From assembly GCF_019649055.1 (NCBI RefSeq), contig NW_026570232.1, forward strand, positions 992,001 through 1,056,000: DNA of 64,000 nt, in the 5' to 3' direction. This document shows positions 36,074 through 46,129 of the stretch, piece by piece. The number at the start of each line of letters is the position of its first letter. The first letter of the stretch is position 1. This DNA comes from Paramacrobiotus metropolitanus. Lineage: Eukaryota; Tardigrada; Eutardigrada; Parachela; Macrobiotidae. The notes below the pieces were generated by a model. That model did not search any database. It was not told the DNA's origin and saw only the letters and a list, made by a program, of their open reading frames with translations. The position numbers and the translations under genes were made by a program.

Positions 36074-39000
36074 TCATAGCAAATTTTCGAATTTAGGAAT
36101 TGTTTTTCCAGACCGGTCCATGGAAGCAGTAGCAGACTTCATCAAATCTTCGCTGAGCAACATTGCCATGTTCCAATTAGCCTGCAAAAAAAGCGAAGCA
36201 AAAAATAATAAGCATTCCACCTTTGCTCGGTTACACACTTTTTTCCCACAGAGCCGGCGTCATCAGATTCTTACCATGCTTTCTAATCCTTCCTGCACTG
36301 TATGATCCCGACTGTAGTTCAAATGGACCTTCGTTCCTTGAATTGCTATAGGGCTTTTCCGGGCAATCACGGCGGCAAGATCCATAGCGCTGTTTAACAT
36401 TCCCTCTTTACTATCGAATGTTTTCGATAAGAAGCCGATCTTCCGGGCTTCAGCAGCCGAAAAATTTCGAGCAGTAAAGGCTAGTTCGCGGAGTAAAGAA
36501 TCGTTTCCGGTGTATTTCGGCATGCGTTGCAGTACACCAACATCAGCGGCAATTCCGATATCCACCTCCTAAAACGTATAGCAAACTTACGATTACTACT
36601 ACAAAGTATAAACTGGATACAGCAATGTAAGGTAATCACGTTATTTATGTACTGTATAACAATTTGTAAATGCGTAACGTTTACCACAAAAGACCATTCA
36701 AAGCTATTACAGTAAGTACTATTACGTGTCCGACACTGTTGTATACAAACAACGAAAATATTCGCTTGCCAGTAAATTTATTTACTAACAAGTAAGAGAA
36801 GTCAATCATAAATCAGGAATATGGACGACTATTAATGGGCAGTGACTAATACAAGAACCAGGTTATTAACCAGCGAAAACAACAAAAGCAGAAATAGTTA
36901 ACAACTAATATCAAAATTAATAATAATAAATTACCTTCTACGAAAACACCAAATAAAACGAATGTATGGCAAACTATAACACGAATAACTTATGGTTGAC
37001 TATGAACTATCACCAATGAGCATTCTCGAATTTACCTTAATTGCGAATACAGCGTCTTCCGTGCAGTACCGGATATCGCACGCTGCCACCATATTTATGC
37101 CGGCTCCAATACAGCCTCCATGGACGGCTGCAATCACTGGCTTTGGGCATTTCTCGATGGCCGACAATGTAGCCTGGTATTTCAGTATGGTTTCGCGCAT
37201 CTTCAGAGCTTTACGAGCAAATTCCGTGTCGCCTCCAACTAGCTCCATTAACGGACCCATATCCATCAGGTCCAGTCCTGCCAAACAATTTTCTGATCAT
37301 AAGTCACGAGAAAAGTTTTCATTTCATTTTAATTTCGTAATTCCAATGCACCCACCGTACCAGCGCAAAAGTGTTTGCCGTTTCCGCTAAGAACCACCAC
37401 TCGAGCTTCTGGATCGGAAGCGATTTTGTCGAAACATTCACCGATATCTCTGCAACATAATGCAAACCATTAATAATTGTCTCAAAATTCTTACACAAGT
37501 TCATATCATAACTAACAGCTGATCTCTACATCTACATGTGATGGTATGATAACGTCACGAACGTCTGAGTATTAAGTACAGTTCGTAAATTATTACTTCT
37601 GAACTTTGCATAGAGTAATACACTAGTACGCAATAGAAGTACCGATAGCAAAAACCGTTAAGTAGAGAAGCAGTTAAAACTGTTCACGTAAATTTACTCA
37701 ACATCAATATAAACTACCGAAGCAACGAAGCCAGTAACAAAAGCAAGAGAATTTCGTGTCGTTGTCAAAAAAGCCAGCAAAATTTCATTTTCCGTAAGTA
37801 TACGATTATAAAAATTTCCAAAACTGTAGCAACACGCCAAGCAATTTAACCAATTCAATTAATTAAAAAAATGAATCAACCCAAAACAAGATCCGCTTAT
37901 GATAAGTGGATTTTGTTTTTTTGTTGATTCAATTTCGCAATTTCCAGTTCACTTTTGTCTTCATGATTTAACGATAAATGACTTCGCGTGAGCAAGTACA
38001 TAGTTCAGTAATAAAAAGCAGAATACAGATCGGAAGGTAGGTAGAATGGTGTTGGTCAGGCTAAGAGTGAAACAAAAACCGTAAGTAATTCGATGCGCAC
38101 TTTTTTTCTACCGGCTTCGGGAGCCACTCACTTCCAGGCCTGCGGATTCAGGGAATTGAGCCGGTCGGGACGGTTGAGCTGAACGTGGAGCAATCCCGCT
38201 TTGTCGGGAATTCTGTCCACTTTGACGGTTGGGAAGTCGTAGGAGACAGCTGTAGTTTCGCCATCATTCCACCGATGCGAAGTGGTCGCAATGTGCCGCC
38301 GGATGTTTCCCGTAAAGGCGGTAAAGCAGTCCTGCTTCCATATCACAAACGAAAACAGTTCAGCTACTTGTTCGTATACTATCCTACACATAAAATCAGA
38401 AATACCATTACATACCGTGACTACACCCGAGAATGACGAGATACCTATACATCGATATCTATATGTACATAGGATGCAAATTTAAATACTGTAAAACCGT
38501 AATGAAGAGTAACGGAGAATTATTAAATATGTTAAAACTCTAGAGTGGTCGCTTTACAGTTTACAGAGAGTGCAAAACTGCAAAAGAGAGAGCTTTAAAA
38601 GAGCACAACTTACGCTGTTTTACAATTTTTTATTAGTAAATAGTAAATACTACAGCTAGGCTAATGATTATTGCACAAGCCTACAAGAGGTACAGTGGAC
38701 ACCATAAATGTGGTTACACTAGGCAATCGGTCCGAGGACCGATATTTTAACGGCAAGACCAATAGCAGACCAAAATAAGTCGGTCTTCCGATTGCGCGTA
38801 GACTCGTATGCTAAACTCAGGCACTTGGAACTTGCACATTTCTCAACGAAAACCATCAAGCGATATCTCAAAAGAATAAGAAAAGAATTCTAAGAATTTT
38901 GATACCAAACAAATTGGTTTTTATTACATCTAAGAGAAAATCGAGGCTCCTAAAGTTTCCCGTAGACATAGCATAGGATTTGAATCCACGGTTTGGTTTG

Positions 39001-39458
39001 TTTTCACGCATATGCTTTGTCTACGGGAAACTTCAGGAACCTCGATTTTCTCTTAGATGAAACAAAAACGAATTTGTATGGTATCAAAATTCTTAGAATT
39101 TTTTTCTCATTCTTTTGAGATATCGTTTGATAGTTTTCGTTGGGAAGTGTGCAGGGTGCAAGTGTAAACATCAGCAGGTTGATGGCCAGCACGGAATTGG
39201 CTGTCTGAGTACAGATAAGTATCTGGTTGCGCGCAGTTTAAGTGTAACCACATTTATGGTGTCCATTGTATGTACATGTATACAATTGCGAACTCGTACA
39301 GTCGTACTTCAGATTAATGTTAATTTTAAGTAAGCGCAGAAAGTTAAAAACCGTAATTTACGTTGCATAATTAAAGCAGAAAACAACTACCATCACCTAT
39401 GTCCTACCTTTCCGGTCTGAAGATGGGGAGCAAAGCGCAGAACTCCACGGTAAGCCAT
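36074..39458 (-). CDS. ECH1: Delta(3,5)-delta(2,4)-dienoyl-CoA isomerase, mitochondrial
   Basis: Crotonase-fold enzyme that shifts double bonds of 3,5-dienoyl-CoA to 2,4-dienoyl-CoA in beta-oxidation of unsaturated fatty acids. Six minus-strand exons: 39458-39408, 38331-38132, 37449-37361, 37277-37036, 36568-36275, 36181-36074. Phases agree and give 327 residues, matching the family (human about 328). Exon 1 encodes MAYRGVLRFAPHLQTGK, a basic, acid-free start typical of a mitochondrial transit peptide. Family blocks include LNRPDRLNSLN, HFCAG, GGCIGAG, ACDIRYC, KEVDIGIAADVG, LAFTAR and SRDHTVQEGLE. The equivalents of the catalytic Glu (rat E196) and Asp (rat D204) are present; the position of rat D176 is Asn (ATT at 37093-37095, read AAT on the minus strand). 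The C-terminus ends PKFENLL, with no SKL-type peroxisomal signal. A transposon sits in intron 1 and a hairpin in intron 2. Confidence 0.95.
37873..37930. repeat. Long hairpin in ECH1 intron 2
   Basis: GAATCAAC at the left end pairs with GTTGATTC at the right end, and the arms pair almost throughout (about 28 bp each with a small offset) around CTTATGATAAG. It resembles a miniature foldback element. No target duplication is clear. Confidence 0.65.
38693..39268. mobile_element. Tc1/mariner-like foldback element (non-autonomous) in ECH1 intron 1
   Basis: The ends are 28-bp inverted repeats (CAGTGGACACCATAAATGTG... and its partner; 27 of 28 match) bordered by TA at 38691-38692 and 39269-39270, as for Tc1/mariner insertion. 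Inside, a second very long palindrome covers about 38.83-39.15 kb with arms of roughly 140 bp that pair with few mismatches around a short centre. The element is 576 bp and has no transposase. It lies within the first intron of ECH1, so transcripts could form a strong hairpin. Confidence 0.85.
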
Positions 39459-42400
39459 TCCCGGTGATGCTATAATTCGGTAAAGACACAGTTCAAAACT
39501 TCAAACACTTCATGATAAGTCGCACCGTCGCGACTCGCAACCAAGTCCGGAGCTGCGGCCGTACAGATAGTAGATGGATGATGGATCCGATTCCGAGCTC
39601 TTAAATCTCCCACATCTAAAACTGCAGAAAAAAAGCTTCAAGCTTACTGAAATCGTGTGCACAAACAGAGAATAACGAACTGGAAAAGGAAAAAGTCACC
39701 CATGAAACCTGACGGGCAAAAATGTAACATATTCTGTTACTTTTGTAACGTTTTGTTGTGGTTTTGCAAATCTGCAGCAAGCTGCAAGGATTAGCGGCGC
39801 AAGCAAGCGCCACCTGCTCCGTTGGCTGGCGGCCGTCACGCTGCTGTGCGTCTGTCCGTCTACGTAGCCGTCGCCTCGTATTGATTTCATTCAGTTGAGT
39901 TTGCTTTACAAGTTTTGGCAAGAGACTTGAGTCAGCTGCCTATTCTGCAGAAAATTAAAGTTGTGGAACCTGAAGATGTGCAATTGCTGTTTACGCTGGC
40001 TTATCGTCTGATTTACATTATTTACCGACAAGTATTCATCGTGTAACTGGCGTAAAAAACAAAGTTACCGCGGCGGTACAAGTGTCGTTGGATGGAATTG
40101 ACCAGCGAAGCGATTTTTTATGGTAAGAGGACGCTTGTTTTCTGCTGCTCTTTCCGTACAAGTTGAAGTAGGTAATTCACTCAATCGTTATTCATTTACT
40201 AACCGATTAGATTAAGGAACGCCGTTCCTTCTGCAGGCTACAATTGCTGACAGTTGTACGCGTTTTCTCGTGTCGCAACAGGGATAGATGCTGCAGCAGG
40301 TCTGGATTGCGTCGCGAAGGAGGATTGCATGATTGATCTGGACTGCATTATCATTTGATCCTGATTTTGCGATTTTGTTGGATTTTCTTCGGATCTGGCT
40401 TGTGATGGATGCAGCAGAATGACGGGGAGTTGAGTTTCGTTGCCACCAGATTGCTGGTGCTATGGTAAGTGAGCGTGAGCGTAAATTTTTTTGACGTTGG
40501 ATATTTCGCGTCGGACAAATGACTTCGCGCGTCGCTTGCTCAGAGGTTCTTAATGGCTGAAAATTGAAATTGATCTCGTGTGTTTTGTCTTGGAAGTGTA
40601 CTTGAATGTTGACTGAATTGAATTTGTACACAAGTTCGTTTATTACTTTATAACTATGGGAAAATTTTCATTTGTTTACGGATGCGGAAAATTTTTACCG
40701 TAAATAATTGCTTTAAAGTGGAACTTTAAAGAAAACCGATAGAAAATTGTTTTAAAGTGCATTGAAATTGATTTGTTTTGAAAATTTGTTTTAAATATTC
40801 AAGCATCAGATGCGATATACGTTAAGCAAGACTATGAAATTTTCCTTTACTTGTCATCAGAGCTTGCGCGAACGGAACTGCCATAATTTGATTGGCATCA
40901 GCATTTTTGGCATATTTCTGTTGTGGTGCTTTCTGGGTGCAGTCGTGAAGAAAAGTGATGTTTGTGGTTGGTTCAATTTTTTCCGCAAATTTTAAGAAAT
41001 ACGAAATACTTGTTTTAAGTTTTTCATTAAACAATTATTTTTGTAGTTGTTTTCTTTTAGTGGATAACGGCGGGAAATTATATTATTGATTTGTGAAAAT
41101 AAAAAGAATCTAAAACAGTTTTGCTACTTTTGGTACGAGTGAGGTAAATGCTGCTGTTTCGATTGTTTCGCATTTGTGGCAGAAAAGATTTCAAAGAAAG
41201 TAGTAGATTTTACTGATTTCAGTATCGTATTTTATGCTTACGTCGATCTGAGTATGCAATTCGCAAGGGGATGTAATTTGATGGGCATCTCGTTGATGGG
41301 GATGTATTTTCTGTGATCAAATCGAGCGATGAAAACGCCTGGCAGCGGTTTATATGGCGACAGACACAGAGTTGCATTTGGTGTAATACACTAACGGATT
41401 ATGGCTTATGTGTTTATATACAAAATGTCTCTCTATTTTTGGCAGCACGATGCATACTTAAGAGCAAGTGGGAAGAACAGAGTCGCATTAAAGAGTCCTG
41501 CTGTGTCATATAAATCACGACCGGAAAAATGGGTCTTGTCAGTTTACCAGGGGGGTGCCATTTGAATTTTTTATGCGGAAAATGCGAAACAGTTCGTCTG
41601 ACAACAAAGCAATGTAGGCTGAAATTTGAATGTTGTCATTCGTTTTGATATTTCGATACTTGCTCAGCAGTTTTCACTACATGTATGAAATAAAGGTTAG
41701 GTAAACAAAGTCCCGAATTTGATTCACAATCAGTAAAGTGCTTTTCCGGTAGCTTATCTGGTTTGAAATTTAAACCAACTACAAGCACATTAATTTGTTT
41801 CTTTCGACGCAGTTACATGGAATCTGACGCCTTAATCGATTATTCGGTTTACAACTTTACGTGTGCAGTAATCTTTAACATCATTGCAGATGGAAATGAG
41901 TTGGGTTAATCAATTATTAGTGGTACATTACTACATTATCATACACCTGTTTTCAGTATTTTCTTCGTGGATGATACAGCATTTTACCGTGTAGTGGTCA
42001 AATTCTTATCCATGAGGGAGTTGTCCCACAGAATAAACTAAGTTAGCAGTTTCTTAGCATTCGCTGCTTGAAGATTTGTGGGTCGATGTTGATTTTTCGA
42101 AAATTTTGGAAATAGAAATAATTACAGTAGAATTACCGGTACGTATTTGCGTACTTGGTTAACGGCACTATGAAGCATGTACCGATCACACGCTTTCGTT
42201 ACTTTGGCCTATTTTGCAAAAAGTGCGAAAGACAATATTTTCTCGAGAACCTGTAATATTGATCAGTGGCTTGAACTTATGTGGTTCCGAAGCCTTGTTG
42301 ACGGTTTCTTAAATGGTCGTTGAAGTCGCGACGTTGTGACATCGTTTTTTATTGCCGTCAGGTTGTTGTTCTAAAAGCTCTGGTAAATCACGCGGTAGTA

Positions 42401-42856
42401 AATACGTTAGTAAGTGTGATGTTTTCTTGTTACCACGCGGTGTTGCTCGAACTGCGGGGAATTTTTATAAAAACACAGGGAAATGATAAAATTTTGCATT
42501 TTAAAAAAACGGGAAGCGTGCATGATCTTTCGGGTTATCCGGAAATTTAATATCGCTAATTTATCACTGAACAGGCATGATGGGATGGATATCTTATTCA
42601 GTACGATTTATATTTAACTGATTTAAGTAATGCTTTACTTATGTCGAGTCTGGTACCAGTTGAAAAATAAAAAATTTGAATCAAAGACGAAGACTTACAA
42701 GTTGAATCTGTTATTCGATTTTTATTTTATAGGTTAATGAAAAATTAATTTTGCAGCGCACCTTTTGTTTTATTTTTTAATTACGAATTAACTTTCATCG
42801 GGATATGTGCAATGCGAAACAGCTGACGAACTTGCTGTTTTGACCAATAGCAAAAG
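39459..42856. other. Divergent promoter region and probable TSC22D first intron
   Basis: ECH1 starts on the minus strand at 39458 and the TSC22D gene codes on the plus strand from 42857, so promoters for both should lie here. The stretch at 39.75-40.46 kb is richer in GC. A good donor (ATG then GTAAGT) follows 40464 and a plausible acceptor (CCAATAG) ends at 42850, so a noncoding first exon of TSC22D ending at 40464 with a 2.4-kb intron is likely. No other coding exon was recognised. Confidence 0.45.
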
Positions 42857-45079
42857 ATGGCAGCTGACACGGTGCAGGACGCCATGGACTCCGGCCCATC
42901 AGAACCGCTGATGAAGCCCAGCGATTACGTAGCGAATCATCTGTACAGCTCTGATTCGGACTCTGCACATTCCTCCGGCACTGACACGGTGGTGGTCTGT
43001 CCGGATGTCGATAGCAACGCGGTCTCGCCGACCGGCGGCGGACGTCTGCCGGCATCGGATAATAGCAGTGGATCGACTATCAATGCATCGGTGTCGCGCA
43101 CCGGGGAGAATAAGGAGAATGTGGCTGTGAAAAATGCCGGTGCTGCTGGTGCGATTCGCCCACGGCCCCACAACCATACGAATGCAATCCCGAAAGATGT
43201 GCCCGAACCCGATAGGAGGTCGGAAGCTAGCTCTGAGCAGACGAGGGTATCGAAATTTAAAGTGGTCAAGTTGGAGAGTAAAGCGCCGTATTGCAGAGGT
43301 GTGTACGAGCGTGTGTGAACTCTGAACATACTGCGGTGCGTTTGCTCGTTGAATCGTTGGTGATTTTTGCTTGCAACTGGTTTACCTTCAAAATTCCAAA
43401 ATTTAAAAATTTTAAAGGTGGAAAATTAAGTAGTGAGTGGTGTCTGCGTGCCTACAGATTAGCGCACCATTTGAAATTAGTTAAAGCGCATTGTTCTTTT
43501 GTCTTGTGAGAGAATTTTACTCTGCTTAGCAAAAATATTGTAGTAAAATTCAGCTGTAATTTCTAAAATTCCGCGTTGACTTCTCTTGAAAATTTGTTAG
43601 CTTATTTCATGTCGCTCTAAGACAAGTTCAATAAGTTAATTTGGATAAGCAACAGCCAACCGAAGTTACCGAATAATGAAGTTTTTGTTTGATTTGTGTA
43701 TTCATTATTTGCGTTTGGTGATAGGGAGGTGGCAGTGTTTTGATTTTCACGACCGTCCTAAAGAGCAATCGAAACTCCAGCCAAACGATCGCCCTGCGGC
43801 TGACCCATCAGCCACCTCCGTGGTGGCTCCCCCTGCCACCGCAGCAGCGACCGCGCCTGCCCAGGTGCCCAGCGCATCCAGCTCCGTGTCGGATCCCTTG
43901 GAGGTCCCTTCCAACCTCCACACCAAACCCTCCAAATTCAAAGTCACGGCGGTCCATCTACCGGTGGGCGGCGGCGTTCCCGGACCGCCACCGGTGGTCA
44001 TCAGTAAAGGCGCGCCGACGGACAGCTCGGATTCGACATCGGTGTCAGATTTGAGTGTACGGACCAATGTGCTTTCCAATGGGGAGGGGGAATCCGCGAC
44101 TGGGAAGGATGCGGCGGTGTTTGTGTCGGATTCCAATGCGGCGTTGTCGGCTGAGCTGTCCCGGCGGACAACGATTGATGTCGGGGCTAATGGGTGAGTG
44201 TTGCGGGTAATAGAGGTGAATCATGGTATCCATCGCTCGACTGGTCTACACAGTCACTGTGGTATGATCGATGCTGGCAGATTGGGGGGTTAGCGTAGAC
44301 CAGGCCCGCTGGTTGTCATTCTTTTCCTCTTTATGAATTTTTCGCACCAGTATGCCTAGATTCTAATTTGTTGCGCAGATACTATGAATTTTCTATATGG
44401 CTTGCAATGTACATTGCAGAATGAGTGAAATTTCTGGAATTAGCCTGGACAACAAAATCCGGCAGTGCATGGTAAGTCTTTATTCATACGAGTAGCTGAT
44501 AAGTATTTCTTAATATTTCTTGACACTGGTTTACAGCAGCAATTTTCAACTGCAAAGCCTTTGCCATTGCAATACGAATCCGTGAATTCGATTTATTTTG
44601 CTGCGTTGTGAATATTTTTTGGAAATTTTTCCAGATATATCTAGAAACTGGTCGTTTTACGTTTTGCAAGAATTTTTTCGCTCTGATTAAATTTTTTGTA
44701 AAACTCATCGATGTGAGTCACCAATCGCGGCAGCGTTTTTTACGTTTTACGTTACGGCAGCGTTGCATTAAGTAGGGCTAATAAGTAATAACCCACTTTT
44801 GCAAAAATGAATCGAAATCTATTTATTGCGGGATTAGATATTGGCTGTACGATAGGTTAATAATGGATTTTTTTATTGTAGGATTTGGTGGGAAATCATT
44901 TAATAATTGCTGTTCGTGGCGAACTGGAGACCGTTTCTAGTGAACTGGCCAAACTGCGTGATAAAGTTGAACAGCTGGAATTTGAGAACAACGCGTTAAG
45001 GTCGGAGAATGCCATACTACGCAGTGCAGCCGCGGGATCCGATGCCGTGCACAGGAGTCAACCGTCACGGAAGAAATGA
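42857..45079 (+). CDS. TSC22-domain family protein, long isoform (bunched-like)
   Basis: Exons 42857-43298, 43725-44193, 44420-44471 and 44882-45079 join in phase to 386 residues. The C-terminus is the TSC box with leucine zipper: ISLDNKIRQCM at the end of exon 3 joins DLVGNHLIIAVRGELE in exon 4, followed by heptads to LRSENAILRS. The N-terminal part is Ser/Pro-rich and disordered but keeps long-isoform motifs: SKFKVVKLES at the end of exon 1 followed across the junction by RGRWQCFDFHD, and a second SKFKVTAV in exon 2. In flies, long Bunched isoforms promote growth together with Madm (NRBP1), and TSC22D proteins act with NRBP and WNK kinases in mammals. Exon 3 opens with an ATG after one base, which could start a short form. 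An AATAAA lies at 45475-45480. Confidence 0.93.
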
Positions 45080-45474
45080 CGGCGTTGTTTTTGGAAATAC
45101 CTGTATATTTTTTATATTACTCCTCTTGCTCATCTAAGCGCTTTCTTTTCTTTTGTTGGAATTGTGGGTTGTTGGGAATATCGCTCCAGAAGTGATGTGG
45201 AGAGCTGTTTTAACCTGGATGGAAATTTTACAAAATCTCCGGATGATAGGACATTAAGTCCAGAATGGTTATTGTGGGTGAGGTTGTTTTGTTACAGTAA
45301 AATTTGCTGTGGGAGAATTTTTTAAAGAAGTTTTCGACAGATTATTTTTGGAGATTCCATTTTACTATGCGAGCTTGCCATACAAAACCCGCTGTATTGT
45401 TCTATTGAAAACTGTGTTAGTGCACTGGGGGTAAGAGAAGTGTACGAGAAAACTCATCGAGACGACGAGAAGTG

Positions 45475-45480
45475 AATAAA
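45475..45480 (+). terminator. Polyadenylation signal for TSC22D gene
   Basis: AATAAA about 400 nt after the TSC22D stop codon, the first canonical hexamer downstream. Confidence 0.55.
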
Positions 45481-45969
45481 GTTCAGAGTTATGCACAAAT
45501 GTGCGATCACGCGATGTCGTAATTCGCTGCTTTTATCTGTACACAAACAAAACATCTCCGTTAAATACTAATTTCTGTAAGATTTTCATTTCCACCAACA
45601 GCTCTTGACAGCAAATCGACCTGAATTTCTCATTTCTGCTATTCTGAATTTAACCGAACGACACCCAATGTCATATATTACATTTATTAAACACCTTCAC
45701 CACAACATTGCAGAGAATAGCTAGGATATCGATGGAGAAACTATAATACAATTACACGGGATACAGTTATGTACTACTATGTGCTCAAAATGCTGAGAAA
45801 AGTTGCAACTTAAAAATACAAACAAAAAGAACTGATGATACTGCTTCGACAAATTGCTAAAATCGCTAAGTACTGAACGGTCGGAACCAAACACGCCTGC
45901 TTTGCGAATCTGAAAATTCAAAACATCGAATCGACAAAATCCATGATCTCGATACAACAAAAACACGGG

Positions 45970-45975
45970 TTTATT
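45970..45975 (-). terminator. Polyadenylation signal for HMGN-like gene
   Basis: AATAAA on the minus strand (TTTATT on plus) about 155 nt downstream of the stop codon of the disordered HMGN-like protein. Confidence 0.5.
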
Positions 45976-46129
45976 TCATGAGAATAAACGAAAAGCGAAA
46001 AAACCACATGAGATACTGACCGTTGTACCGTATACTCAGATAGAGAGAAACCACACCCTTAAAAATCCCAGCAGCGGTGGAATGAAAGAGGAACCATTCC
46101 CGTTCTTTTTGTCCCTGTTCTCTTTGTGT

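Larger units (their letters stand above)
45080..46129. other. Convergent 3' region of TSC22D and the HMGN-like gene
   Basis: This contains the 3' UTRs of two genes that face each other. A plus-strand polyadenylation signal is at 45475-45480 and a minus-strand one at 45970-45975. Nothing else was recognised. Confidence 0.5.
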
